DNA of 64,000 bases from Parasphingorhabdus cellanae (GCF_017498565.1 NZ_CP071794.1:248001-312000); one strand, 5' to 3'; numbered from the stretch's first letter, positions 54,815 through 63,699 are shown. Notes: generated from the sequence alone by a model not told the origin. Translations and numbers: made by a program.

Positions 54815-56032
54815 ATGAGCAAGGTTCTGGTGATTGGTGCAGGCGGTGTCAGTTCAGTGGCTGTACACAAGATGGCGCAGCTAATAGCCGCAGAAACAGG
54901 TCCGTTTTCCGAGATCACGCTGGCCAGTCGAACGGTTTCCAAATGTGAGGCGATTGCCGAGTCCGTTAAGGCCCGCACCGGCGTTGCGATCGAGACCGCC
55001 CAAATTGACGCAGATGACGTGCCCGCGATGACCGCGCTTATCGAACAAGTGCAGCCCGCTCTCGTTGTGAATCTCGCCCTGCCTTATCAGGACTTGCCGA
55101 TCATGGACGCGTGCTTAGCGACCAGCACTGATTATCTCGACACCGCCAACTACGAGCCGCGCGATGAAGCCAAGTTCGAATATAGGTGGCAATGGGATTA
55201 TCAGGACCGTTTCAAGGACGCTGGCATCATGGCGCTGCTAGGGTCCGGCTTTGATCCCGGGGTTACTTCCATATTCACGTCATGGCTGAAGAAGCATCAT
55301 TTCGACCGGATCGACACGGTCGATATTTTGGATTGCAATGGCGGTGATCATGGCCAGCATTTCGCCACCAACTTCAATCCGGAAATCAACATTCGTGAAG
55401 TGACAGCCCCCGCACGTCACTGGGAAAATGGCGACTGGGTCGAGACCCCTGCTCTATCCCATAAACAGGAATTTGATTTCGAGGCTGTGGGCCCGAAGAA
55501 CATGTATCTGATGTATCATGAGGAAATTGAATCCCTGAAAACCCATATTCCGGAAATCAAGCGCATTCGTTTCTGGATGACTTTTGGTGATGCCTATCTC
55601 ACCCATCTCGAAGTGCTGCAAAATGTCGGCATGACCCGCATTGATCCAGTCATGTATGAGGGCCGTGAGATTATTCCGCTGCAATTTCTGAAAGCGGTAT
55701 TGCCGGAACCGGCGAGCCTTGGGGAAACGACCAAAGGCAACACCAATATCGGGGTGATAGCGACGGGCGAAAAAGACGGCGTCCAGAAAACCCTCTACGT
55801 CAAAAATATCTGCAGCCACGAAGCCGCGTTTGAAGAAACCGGCAATCAGGGTGTGAGCTATACCACCGGCGTTCCCGCAATGATCGGATCGGCTTTGATT
55901 CTGTCCGGAAATTGGACCGGAGATGGTGTGTTCAATATGGAAGAATTTGATCCCGATCCGTTTATGGACATGCTGAATGAGCATGGCTTGCCATGGACGC
56001 TCGAAGAGCTGGATGGGCCGTTGGAATTCTAG
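54815..56032 (+). CDS. Carboxynorspermidine/carboxyspermidine synthase (saccharopine dehydrogenase family)
   Basis: A 405-residue Rossmann enzyme that condenses a diamine with aspartate semialdehyde using NADPH. It opens VLVIGAGGVSSVAVHKMAQL, followed by VNLALPYQDLPIMDACLATSTDYLDTANYEP and LLGSGFDPGVTSIF, typical of this branch of the saccharopine dehydrogenase superfamily. The partner decarboxylase gene follows 127 bases later. With putrescine the product is carboxyspermidine; with diaminopropane it is carboxynorspermidine. The ATG at 54815 is chosen; a GTG at 54806 is possible. No strong ribosome site is visible. Confidence 0.88.
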   Translation: MSKVLVIGAGGVSSVAVHKMAQLIAAETGPFSEITLASRTVSKCEAIAESVKARTGVAIETAQIDADDVPAMTALIEQVQPALVVNLALPYQDLPIMDACLATSTDYLDTANYEPRDEAKFEYRWQWDYQDRFKDAGIMALLGSGFDPGVTSIFTSWLKKHHFDRIDTVDILDCNGGDHGQHFATNFNPEINIREVTAPARHWENGDWVETPALSHKQEFDFEAVGPKNMYLMYHEEIESLKTHIPEIKRIRFWMTFGDAYLTHLEVLQNVGMTRIDPVMYEGREIIPLQFLKAVLPEPASLGETTKGNTNIGVIATGEKDGVQKTLYVKNICSHEAAFEETGNQGVSYTTGVPAMIGSALILSGNWTGDGVFNMEEFDPDPFMDMLNEHGLPWTLEELDGPLEF

Positions 56033-56034
56033 TT

Positions 56035-56152
56035 CCCTCTCCCCTTGAGGGGAGAGGGTTAGGGAGAGGGGCAGTCTCTCGAAACTCATCTTACTGGCCG
56101 GGCAAATTGGACTCCCCCTCTCCCCGGCCCTCTCCCCTGAAGAGGGAGAGGG
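56035..56152. repeat. Inverted pair of CT/AG-rich palindromes between polyamine genes
   Basis: Left palindrome from 56035 (CCCTCTCCCC-TTGA-GGGGAGAGGG) followed by TTAGGGAGAGGGG; about 40 bases of unique sequence; then CCCCCTCTCCCCGGC and a right palindrome ending at 56152 (CCCTCTCCCC-TGAA-GAGGGAGAGGG). The architecture matches the 13.4-kb pairs, with palindromes outside and G-rich tails pointing in, but without the variable hairpin or any DUF559 trace. The right end supplies the GA-rich ribosome site of the next gene. Confidence 0.75.
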
Positions 56153-56159
56153 AGGCTAT

Positions 56160-57323
56160 ATGGAAACCAAAGCAGGCGATCCCGGCGCATTTGCGCATTT
56201 TGATCTGGCGCGAGTGCCCTCGCCTGCCTTTGTCGTCGATGAAGCAGCGGTTCGCCGGAACCTAGAGATACTGGCGGATATCAGGACGCTTTCCGGTGCG
56301 AGAGTGCTGCTTGCGCTGAAAGCATTTTCGATGTGGTCTCTGGCGCCGCTGATCGATCAGTATCTCGACGGCTTTTGTGCCTCGGGACTTTGGGAAGCGA
56401 AGCTGGCCAGTGAGCATTTTACCGGTTCAATCAGCACCTATTCCCCCGCCTATAAAGCGGACGATCTTGTCGAGATTGCTCCTCTGTCCGAACATGTCAT
56501 ATTCAATAATCCGACGCAGATTGAAAGATGGAAAAGGGAAGCCGGTCAGGGTCTCGATAACTGCGATATAGGATTGCGTTTAAATCCTGAAATTGCGCTG
56601 GGTGAAACGCCCAAATATGACCCTAGCCAGCGGCATAGTCGATTGGGGTTTCCGGTGTCGCAGCTTCAGGCGGACCATTTCAACGCCATTTCCGGTATCC
56701 ATTTCCACAATCTGTGTGAGCAGAATTTCGATGCACTGGAACAAACATGGGTCAAGATCGAACCGCTGATTGCTCCCTATTTCGATCAGCTCGAATGGAT
56801 CAATCTCGGCGGCGGTCATCATATCACCCGGGATGATTATGATCGCGAGGCGCTGGTGCAATTCCTGTCTGATCTAAGGGCAAAGTCAGGTTGCGAAATT
56901 TATCTCGAACCAGGTGAAGCTGTGGCGCTGGATGCGGGGATATTGGTCGGTGAGATACTGGACGTTTTTGATAACGACATGCCGATAGGGATTACCGACC
57001 TATCCGCCACCTGCCATATGCCGGATGTTATTGAAGCGCCTTATCGTCCTGCCATGCTTGGAGAAGCCAGTGACGGGGACGCTATCAGACTTGGTGGACC
57101 AAGCTGTTTAGCCGGTGATATTATCGGCGACTATCGGCTTCCGGAACCGGCGCATATCGGCCAACGAATAGCCTTTCTCGATCAGGCCCATTATTCGATG
57201 GTCAAAACCAATACGTTTAACGGTGTCCCGCTGCCATCAATCTGGCTGTGGAATAGCGAGACCGATGATCTGCGCTGCGTGAAGCAGTTTGACTGGACCG
57301 AATTTCGGGATCGGTTGAGCTAA
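56160..57323 (+). CDS. nspC: Carboxynorspermidine/carboxyspermidine decarboxylase
   Basis: PLP enzyme of the alanine racemase-like fold III group that removes the carboxyl group to give norspermidine or spermidine. In 387 residues one sees K54 in LLALKAFSMWS as PLP lysine, SRLGFPVSQ, GIHFHNLCEQNF, the phosphate-binding NLGGGHHITRDDYD and the second-monomer motif GGPSCLAGDIIGDY, with the catalytic cysteine in GPSCLAGD. Its ribosome site (GGGAGAGGGAGG) is formed by the end of the upstream repeat, which is unusual. Confidence 0.92.
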   Translation: METKAGDPGAFAHFDLARVPSPAFVVDEAAVRRNLEILADIRTLSGARVLLALKAFSMWSLAPLIDQYLDGFCASGLWEAKLASEHFTGSISTYSPAYKADDLVEIAPLSEHVIFNNPTQIERWKREAGQGLDNCDIGLRLNPEIALGETPKYDPSQRHSRLGFPVSQLQADHFNAISGIHFHNLCEQNFDALEQTWVKIEPLIAPYFDQLEWINLGGGHHITRDDYDREALVQFLSDLRAKSGCEIYLEPGEAVALDAGILVGEILDVFDNDMPIGITDLSATCHMPDVIEAPYRPAMLGEASDGDAIRLGGPSCLAGDIIGDYRLPEPAHIGQRIAFLDQAHYSMVKTNTFNGVPLPSIWLWNSETDDLRCVKQFDWTEFRDRLS

Positions 57324-57399
57324 AGCACCTCTTAAATTGTTGCATCGCAATAAATCTCCGCATTTGTGCCATATTTATAGGCCATAGAGACTTTACAGA

Positions 57400-57490
57400 T
57401 TGCCGAAGCGGCCATATAGCCGCCCTCGCTGCCCCATGGCCGCTTGCGAATCCGCAAGGCAGCTCAATCGATCTTTAAATCTAAGGGGGT
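57400..57490 (+). promoter_or_regulatory. Structured 5' leader of the ornithine/lysine decarboxylase gene
   Basis: The 175-base gap before the decarboxylase contains stable hairpins: GCGGC-CATATA-GCCGC (57408-57423), CTTGCG-AATC-CGCAAG (57443-57458) and an outer pairing GCTGC (57428-57432) with GCAGC (57459-57463). The sequence reads in frame with the gene from an ATG at 57400 but is Arg-rich and unlike the enzyme. Alphaproteobacterial ornithine decarboxylase genes are known to carry a conserved speF leader RNA; whether this is that motif I cannot decide. Confidence 0.4.
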
Positions 57491-57498
57491 CCCTTGAG

Positions 57499-58698
57499 TT
57501 GCACAATTTCTATGATTCGCAGGAGCTGACGAAGGCTCTTTGCCCCGACATTCCAGTTTTACTGAACCGCCCGCATGCCGCGCGGCGCGCGGCGCGTTAT
57601 TTTGTCGAACAGTTTCCCGGCAAGTCGCTTTATGCGGTGAAGGCGAACCCGTCGCCCGCGCTTTTGAAGCTTTTGTTCCGTGAAGGCGTGACCCATTATG
57701 ACGTTGCGTCGATTGATGAAGTGCGCCTGGTCCACAGCACGTTGCCCGATGCCGTGCTGTGTTTCATGCATCCAATCAAATCGGAAGCGGTAATCCGCGA
57801 AGCCTATCATGATCACGGCGTGCGGGTGTTCTCGCTCGATTCCATCGAAGAGCTGGAGAAGATTGAGCGGGCCACTGGTGGCGCAGAAGATCTGACGCTT
57901 TGTGTACGGATCAAGGTGGCTTCGGAATTTGCGCAGATCAGCCTGGCCTCCAAATTTGGCGTGGAGGTTGATCAGTCTGTTGAGCTGCTGCAACGCGCCC
58001 GTCAGGTTGCTGATGAACTGGGAATCTGTTTCCATGTCGGCAGTCAGGCGATGACGCCACTGGCTTATGTTCATGCTTTGGAACGTGTCCGTACGGCGAT
58101 TGTCGAGGCATCCATTACTGTGGATATCGTCAATGTCGGCGGCGGTTTTCCGTCTATCTATCCTGATATGGCTCCGCCTTCGCTCAACCATTATTTCAGC
58201 GCGATTGACCGGACGTTTGAAGATCTGCCGATCAGCTATTCGGCGGAACTTTGGTGCGAGCCGGGTCGCGCCTTATCCGCGGAATATAATTCGCTGATCG
58301 TAAAGGTGGAACAGCGGCGCGGCAATGAACTTTATATCAACGATGGCGCATATGGCACCTTGTTTGATGCCGCCCATATAGGCTGGCGTTTTCCGGTGCA
58401 GTTGCTGGGCGATGGGTCAGATCACGCGGCATCGACCGAATATAGCTTCTATGGGCCGACCTGTGACGACATGGATCATATGGCCGGACCCTTCATGCTG
58501 CCTGCTGATGTTAAGGCCGGCGACTATATCGAGATCGGCATGCTCGGCGCCTATGGATCGGCGATGCGGACCAAGTTTAACGGCTATGGTTCGATTGACG
58601 ATTACGACGTGACCGATGAACCGATGGCGAGCGTCTATGTCGGTGACAATCTTGATCGCACAGACCGTGAGAATGTGGTGTCCTTCCCCGGCGCGTGA
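57499..58698 (+). CDS. Ornithine/lysine decarboxylase (type III PLP fold)
   Basis: Makes putrescine (or cadaverine), the diamine substrate of the adjacent carboxyspermidine route. From a TTG start at 57499, with AAGGGGG nine bases upstream, the 399 residues begin MHNFYDSQELTKAL, like homologues. K48 in LYAVKANPSP binds PLP; ICFHVGSQ, NVGGGFPS, the C-terminal catalytic cysteine region FYGPTCDDMD and EIGMLGAYG complete the ODC pattern. The upstream ATG at 57400 would add 33 atypical residues. Substrate choice between ornithine and lysine is not certain. Confidence 0.88.
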   Translation: MHNFYDSQELTKALCPDIPVLLNRPHAARRAARYFVEQFPGKSLYAVKANPSPALLKLLFREGVTHYDVASIDEVRLVHSTLPDAVLCFMHPIKSEAVIREAYHDHGVRVFSLDSIEELEKIERATGGAEDLTLCVRIKVASEFAQISLASKFGVEVDQSVELLQRARQVADELGICFHVGSQAMTPLAYVHALERVRTAIVEASITVDIVNVGGGFPSIYPDMAPPSLNHYFSAIDRTFEDLPISYSAELWCEPGRALSAEYNSLIVKVEQRRGNELYINDGAYGTLFDAAHIGWRFPVQLLGDGSDHAASTEYSFYGPTCDDMDHMAGPFMLPADVKAGDYIEIGMLGAYGSAMRTKFNGYGSIDDYDVTDEPMASVYVGDNLDRTDRENVVSFPGA

Positions 58699-58769
58699 CC
58701 ACCGATTAAGTTGCGTTTGACAATTTACAATATGTGAAGCAGGTTCCACCCAATATTTGGGAGGATATT

Positions 58770-59198
58770 ATGAGCACAGCCATATTGGCACCAGCGGCTT
58801 TGCTGGTCATCTGGTCACTTGTCATGCTTTTCTGGATGGCGGGGACACGACTTCCGGCAGCCAAGAAAATGGGCATCGACATCACCGCAAAGCCCGGCGG
58901 ACGCGGACCAGATGTCGATCCGCAGCTGCCGGACAAGGTTGCGTGGAAATCGCATAATTACACCCATTTGATGGAACAGCCGACGCTGTTTTATGCCACC
59001 GTCGTCATCCTCGCGGTTGCGGAGGCTGGGACAGGGATCAACCTCTGGCTGGCCTGGGGCTATGTGGTGCTGCGTATCCTGCACAGCATATGGCAGGCGA
59101 CGGTCAATCTGGTAAATGTTCGGTTCCTGCTGTTTCTGGCATCGACAATCTGTCTGCTGATTATGGCAGTCAATGCATTTCTCACGACGCTATTCTGA
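58770..59198 (+). CDS. MAPEG-family membrane protein, copy 1
   Basis: A 142-residue protein with four membrane helices and the MAPEG family core WKSHNYTHLMEQPTLFYATVV followed by YVVLRILHSIWQATVNLVNVR. MAPEG proteins include membrane glutathione transferases and eicosanoid-metabolism relatives; bacterial members are mostly of unknown role. The ATG at 58770 is preceded by GGGAGG; the frame-start at 58734 is not used. It is followed 21 bases later by a related gene. Confidence 0.85.
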   Translation: MSTAILAPAALLVIWSLVMLFWMAGTRLPAAKKMGIDITAKPGGRGPDVDPQLPDKVAWKSHNYTHLMEQPTLFYATVVILAVAEAGTGINLWLAWGYVVLRILHSIWQATVNLVNVRFLLFLASTICLLIMAVNAFLTTLF

Positions 59199-59219
59199 TT
59201 TCATCATTGGGGGAATATA

Positions 59220-59651
59220 ATGGAAAATAATCTTATCTTGCAGCCGGTCGTGGCGCTCATATTGTGGACCATGATCATGTGGCTGTGGATGTATGTCACG
59301 CGCATTCCAGCGATGAACAAGGCTGACATTGATGTGGACAATCTGATTGGTGGGGTCGGGAGTGATCTTGATGCGGTGATCCCAGAAAAAATTCAGTGGA
59401 AGGCGCATAATTATAATCATCTACTCGACGAGCCAACTCTTTTTTATGCGGTGTGTCTGGTGCTTGCTTTGGTCAGTCAAGGTGACGGCGTCAGCCTGGC
59501 GATAGCTTGGGCATATGTCGGTTTGCGGGTTATTCATAGCTTGATTCAGGTTATATCGAACCGGATCAAATACCGCTTTTTGGTATTTGCATTGTCGAGC
59601 CTGTGTATTATCGCTCTGGCCATCCACGCAGCGATTGCAGTGTTCCACTAA
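59220..59651 (+). CDS. MAPEG-family membrane protein, copy 2
   Basis: A 143-residue paralogue of the preceding gene: WKAHNYNHLLDEPTLFYAVCL and YVGLRVIHSLIQVISNRIKYR align one to one with copy 1, and the helices fall at the same places. A strong site (GGGGGAA) precedes the ATG. The two genes are probably a tandem duplication kept as one operon with the nitrilase 18 bases downstream. They could form a mixed trimer, as the family is trimeric. Confidence 0.85.
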   Translation: MENNLILQPVVALILWTMIMWLWMYVTRIPAMNKADIDVDNLIGGVGSDLDAVIPEKIQWKAHNYNHLLDEPTLFYAVCLVLALVSQGDGVSLAIAWAYVGLRVIHSLIQVISNRIKYRFLVFALSSLCIIALAIHAAIAVFH

Positions 59652-59669
59652 CCAGAAACGGTCTTTCCC

Positions 59670-60629
59670 ATGCCAAACCTTTTGAATGTCGCAATCGTTC
59701 AGGCGGCACCGGTTCCGCTGTGCATAGACAAGGGTATCGAACAGGCGGTCAGTCTGGCACGCAGTGCCAGTGACCAGGGCGCGCAGATGATCGGTTTTGG
59801 CGAGACATTTCTGGGCGGTTATCCGATCTGGCTTGACGAGGCACCCAGCGCTGCGTTGTGGGATCATCCCGGCAGCAAGGCCTTGCACCGCATCCTGATG
59901 GATCAAGCGATCATCGAGAATGACCCGCGACTGGCGCCGCTGCAGGATCTGGCAGATGCGACCAAATCGTGCATTTCCATCGGCGTGCATGAGCGGATGC
60001 GTTCCAGTCTCTACAACAACCAGATGCTGTTCCGGCCCGACATGCCGGTGCTGAATCACCGCAAGCTCGTTCCAACCCATGGGGAGCGCTTGATCTGGAA
60101 TCGCGGCGATGGTTCGACCATTAACGTACATCAGGCCGACTGGGGCCGGGCGGGGAATCTGATTTGCTGGGAGCACTGGATGCCCCTCGCTCGCGCCGCG
60201 ATGCATAATCTGCGCGAAGATGTTCATGTCGCGGCCTGGCCGACGGTGCGAGAGAGCTATCAGATTGCCTCACGCCATTATGCCTTTGAGGGCGGGTGCC
60301 ATGTGCTGGCGGCAGGCACATTGCTACACCGCGATGATCTGCTCGAAGGCCTGAACCTGGGCGGCGGTAATGCCGAAGCGGAGGCGCTGTTCATGGAAAT
60401 TCCAGACACACAGCTGCAATTCGGTCAAAGCATCATTGTCGGTCCCGATGCCACTATTTTGGCAGAAGCGGGCGAGCGGGACATGATCCTGACAGCCGAG
60501 ATCAACCTGGATTCCGGCAAGGAAGCCAAGGCGGCGCTGGACGTCGACGGCCATTACTCCAGAGCGGACGTGTTCGACCTAACGGTAGATACGCGGCCAA
60601 AAGAGGGCGTGAACTGGTCCGAAGACTAG
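59670..60629 (+). CDS. Nitrilase-family carbon-nitrogen hydrolase
   Basis: The 319-residue protein carries the nitrilase triad E45 (GFGETFLGGYP), K132 (NHRKLVPTHGE) and C166 (NLICWEHWMPL). The CWEH sequence around the nucleophile is typical of true nitrilases rather than amidases. It would hydrolyse an organic nitrile to acid and ammonia in the cytoplasm. The ribosome site is weak. It follows the two MAPEG genes in one direction and is convergent with the rRNA methyltransferase-like gene, one base apart. Confidence 0.88.
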   Translation: MPNLLNVAIVQAAPVPLCIDKGIEQAVSLARSASDQGAQMIGFGETFLGGYPIWLDEAPSAALWDHPGSKALHRILMDQAIIENDPRLAPLQDLADATKSCISIGVHERMRSSLYNNQMLFRPDMPVLNHRKLVPTHGERLIWNRGDGSTINVHQADWGRAGNLICWEHWMPLARAAMHNLREDVHVAAWPTVRESYQIASRHYAFEGGCHVLAAGTLLHRDDLLEGLNLGGGNAEAEALFMEIPDTQLQFGQSIIVGPDATILAEAGERDMILTAEINLDSGKEAKAALDVDGHYSRADVFDLTVDTRPKEGVNWSED

Positions 60630-60630
60630 A

Positions 60631-61851
60631 CTATCCCGCCGATGTCTTTGTGAAGCTTGATACCAGCTCCACATGGGTCGACCACAGAAACTGACCGACT
60701 GGCCAAAGCGCATCTAGCTTGTACCCCGCATCACAAAGCTGCTTTGCATCACGCGCAAAACTAGCTGGATTGCAACTGATGTAACAGACCTTGGGTACCT
60801 CTGATTGCGCGATCTGGGCCACCTGATCCCGCGCACCGGCACGAGGGGGATCCAGTATCACTGCTCCGAACCGGTTCAGTTCTTCGGGACTAAGAGGCCG
60901 TCTGAACAGATCGCGATGTTCTGTAAATATCTGGCGACCGGCCAGGTTGGCGGCCATTTTCAACGCGCCGATTGCATCCCGGGAACCCTCCGCAGCATAA
61001 ACTTTTTGATTGTCGCCCAGCGCAAATGTGAACGTGCCAAGGCCCGCAAACAGATCTGCGACTAATTTTGTATCGCCTACGGTTTCCAGCATCGCCGCGA
61101 CCAGCGCCGCTTTGCCATCGCCAGTGGGTTGCAGGAAACTGTTATGCGGCAAAGCCACCGATATCCCGTTAAATGTTACAGTGACTGGTTCCGGCTCCCA
61201 CTGGGTTTCCGGCCCAAAGCCATTATCGACCGACAGCCGGGCCAGAGCATTAGACGAGGCGAAGGCCGCCAGTGCTTCGCGTTGCTTCAGGCTATCGGGC
61301 TCATAATTCTTGATACAAAGATCAACGCCTTGATCGGCCAGGGTCATCTCGACATTCATATCATGTTTGCGCCGCGCCACAGATTTCAGAAAATCGCGTA
61401 GCGGGCCAATCACGGCAAAAAGCTCGGGCCGCATGATTTCGCATTGCTTGAGATCAACAATCCGGTGGCTGCCCGCGCCGCTAAACCCGAGCTTGAAGCT
61501 TTTGCCCATCATGGCGGCGCGAAGGCTGGCTCTAATGCGGCTTTTCGGCTTGGATATCTGAGGCGGGTACAATGTTCCGGCGGAAAGCCCCTGCCCCTCC
61601 AGCGCATAGACGACGCGATCGACCACAAATTGCACGTAGCTCTCGTGATCCAGATGTTGCAGACTGCATCCACCGCATTCCTTGAAATGCTGGCAAGGTG
61701 GATCGACATGGTGCGGTCCTTTGATCAAACCACCTTCCTCGCTCAGCCGGTCAAGCGGCGCAGAAAAGGCGACATGACGGCCGTCTGCGGTGACACCATC
61801 GCCCTTTGCAGCAACGCGCAAGATAACATTTGGATCGGTTTCGGTGCTCAT
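60631..61851 (-). CDS. RlmD/RumA-type RNA (uracil-5-)-methyltransferase
   Basis: SAM-dependent enzyme methylating a uridine in 23S rRNA or tRNA. From the ATG at 61851 the 406 residues show an N-terminal iron-sulfur site C53, C59 and C62 (PPCQHFKECGGC) with C137 (LKQCEIMRP). A SAM-binding VADLFAGLGTFTFAL, DPPRAG (334-339) and the catalytic nucleophile C360 in YISCNPASFARD follow. The ATG overlaps the preceding stop by 4 bases; a GTG at 61857 is an alternative. Which uridine is modified cannot be said from sequence alone. Confidence 0.88.
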   Translation of the reverse strand: MSTETDPNVILRVAAKGDGVTADGRHVAFSAPLDRLSEEGGLIKGPHHVDPPCQHFKECGGCSLQHLDHESYVQFVVDRVVYALEGQGLSAGTLYPPQISKPKSRIRASLRAAMMGKSFKLGFSGAGSHRIVDLKQCEIMRPELFAVIGPLRDFLKSVARRKHDMNVEMTLADQGVDLCIKNYEPDSLKQREALAAFASSNALARLSVDNGFGPETQWEPEPVTVTFNGISVALPHNSFLQPTGDGKAALVAAMLETVGDTKLVADLFAGLGTFTFALGDNQKVYAAEGSRDAIGALKMAANLAGRQIFTEHRDLFRRPLSPEELNRFGAVILDPPRAGARDQVAQIAQSEVPKVCYISCNPASFARDAKQLCDAGYKLDALWPVGQFLWSTHVELVSSFTKTSAG

Positions 61852-63251
61852 AGGCACTCTTGTAGCGCTTTCGGGATATGATCAATCAGTATCTCTGGTG
61901 AAAAGGCGGGTCCGGCCAGTTTGGCCGCACGGCTATGCAGCCATTGCCCCTGTTTTCCGGCTAGAAAAGCCTCTTTTTCAACTGCAAAGCGGGCCGCAAT
62001 CATGCCGGCCAGAACATCGCCGGTTCCAGCTGTAGAAAGCCAGCTTGACGATAAGGATGCCAGAGACACCGCGCCTTCAGGATCGGCAATCACGCTGTCA
62101 CTACCTTTGTGAACAACAATAGCACCGCTATTGGCAGCCAGTTTTCTTGTAAGGTCGATTTTCGACCCTTTGTCGTTTCCGAATATTGCCGCGAACTCAC
62201 CAGTATGCGGTGTCATGATGACCGGCGATGATCGGTCTTTCAGACGGCTGAGACCCGTATTGCTCAAAAGAATCAAAGCATCGGCATCCAGCAAAACCGG
62301 CTTTTCGATATCCAAAGCTAAATCCAGCAGCTTTTCTGCATGACTGTCCCGGCCCAACCCTGGGCCGATGACAATGATCGCGATTCTGTCATCGGATAAT
62401 TGCTCTTGCAGTTGAACCCCATTCTCGTGAGGCTCGACAACGATACTATGACTAGGTGAGGAGACGCCGGTTCCAGCGAAAACCTTAACATAGCCAGCAC
62501 CTGATCGCTGTGCCGCCAAGCCGGTCAGTTTCGCTGCTCCCTGCATGCGGCCAGCAACAACAGCGACGAGTCCCCTGGTATATTTATGGTCGCCTGTCTT
62601 AGGCGCTTTCACTGTCGGCCGGGCCAGTAACTGGACGGCTGAAGCTGCATCAACGCCTATGTCTACCCCGACCAGATCACCCGCAAGTCCGCATGCTGGT
62701 GCAAGATAATGGGCAGGTTTGAAGGCTCCCAGCGCGATGGTCAGGTCATATCGGGACACCGGATTGAATGTCACGCCTGTATCGGTTTCAATACCGCTAG
62801 GTAGATCAACCGCCACCCGTCGCCCTGCCCTGTCGAACAGGCGTTGGTGGTGGCCCAACAAGGCACCGGATACCGGTCGGGTCAGTCCGGTTCCAAATAG
62901 GCAATCGACAAATTGCGTCGCTGGTCGGGCATCATCCAGTGCATATGTTTGTCCCTGCCAGAGGGATTTCGCATTTTTCGCGGCATCCGTCGCGGGTTCA
63001 CCGCTCGCCGCAATGGCAACGTCTGCCCCTTTTTCCAAAAGCGCTTGGGCAATAACATATCCGTCACCGCCATTATTGCCGGGACCGCAGAGCACCATCG
63101 TCGGGCAATGGGGCGCCGCCCGCCAGATATAGTCAGCAGCGCCCGTGCCGGCCCTGTGCATCAGCTCAATTACTGATGCTCCGCTATCTATGAGTTGCTT
63201 TTCGGCAGCCTGCATCTCGGCAGCGGTCAGGATATGCCCATGATTGAGCAT
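61848..63251 (-). CDS. nnr: Bifunctional NAD(P)HX epimerase/dehydratase
   Basis: Repairs hydrated NAD(P)H. The 467-residue fusion has an N-terminal epimerase domain (ELMHRAGTGAADYIW, VLCGPGNNGGDGYVIAQAL, VAVDLPSGIETDTG). The C-terminal ADP/ATP-dependent dehydratase domain has GDHKYTRGLVAVVAGRM, VIGPGLGRDSHAEKL, VIMTPHTGEFAAIFG and STAGTGDVLAGMIAARF. Both domains are complete. The rRNA methyltransferase-like gene downstream is coupled by an ATGA overlap, and a lipoprotein gene lies 7 bases upstream. Confidence 0.93.
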   Translation of the reverse strand: MLNHGHILTAAEMQAAEKQLIDSGASVIELMHRAGTGAADYIWRAAPHCPTMVLCGPGNNGGDGYVIAQALLEKGADVAIAASGEPATDAAKNAKSLWQGQTYALDDARPATQFVDCLFGTGLTRPVSGALLGHHQRLFDRAGRRVAVDLPSGIETDTGVTFNPVSRYDLTIALGAFKPAHYLAPACGLAGDLVGVDIGVDAASAVQLLARPTVKAPKTGDHKYTRGLVAVVAGRMQGAAKLTGLAAQRSGAGYVKVFAGTGVSSPSHSIVVEPHENGVQLQEQLSDDRIAIIVIGPGLGRDSHAEKLLDLALDIEKPVLLDADALILLSNTGLSRLKDRSSPVIMTPHTGEFAAIFGNDKGSKIDLTRKLAANSGAIVVHKGSDSVIADPEGAVSLASLSSSWLSTAGTGDVLAGMIAARFAVEKEAFLAGKQGQWLHSRAAKLAGPAFSPEILIDHIPKALQECL

Positions 63252-63258
63252 AGCGCGC

Positions 63259-63699
63259 CTAGCTACCCGCTTGTGGTGCCGGTTCGTCCGCTTGATTGGC
63301 GGTATCTGCCGTGTCCGATGTCTTCATGCGCGCCGACATGAGATATTTGTCAGGCCCAACGCTCACCAATATCTGTTCATCATTGACGATCTCTATCCTG
63401 GCCTTTTCTGATCCATCAGCGGCTTCCAGCCCGCGACCGTCGGTGAGAACATTGAACCGGCGAAAGCCGCCGTCTGGATGCCGGACAATCAGGGTCGCGC
63501 CATTTTCAGCAGACAAGACTTCGGTCTGACATCCTCTGGAAAAAACATCTTTGCCATCGAGCGCACATTCGATCCTGCCGTCATCGGCGGCTTGAGCCGC
63601 TGCACTATCTTCTGCTTCGGCCAGAATATCATTATCCGGCTTCCCGCATGCTGTAACCAGCAAGACAAGCGCAAAACTGCTAAATATCCGCGTAGACAT
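63259..63699 (-). CDS. Small lipoprotein of unknown function
   Basis: A 146-residue protein starting [24 protein letters not shown], a clear lipoprotein signal with lipobox LVTAC. The mature part has two more cysteines ([19 protein letters not shown]), probably a disulfide, and a beta-rich region ([17 protein letters not shown]). I do not recognise a family. The ATG at 63699 lies 20 bases inside the end of ilvD, so it is translated from the ilvD transcript. A longer frame to 63795 is rejected because it lacks a signal. Confidence 0.75.
   Translation of the reverse strand: MSTRIFSSFALVLLVTACGKPDNDILAEAEDSAAAQAADDGRIECALDGKDVFSRGCQTEVLSAENGATLIVRHPDGGFRRFNVLTDGRGLEAADGSEKARIEIVNDEQILVSVGPDKYLMSARMKTSDTADTANQADEPAPQAGS

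Noticed and set aside
57400..57498. ATG at 57400 as the start of the decarboxylase
   Set aside because: The added 33 residues are Arg-rich, unlike homologues, and lie over strong hairpins; the TTG at 57499 has a good ribosome site and the expected MHNF start.
59421..60227. 268-codon frame antisense to the second MAPEG gene and nitrilase
   Set aside because: Overlaps two well-supported genes on the other strand and shows no recognisable domain.
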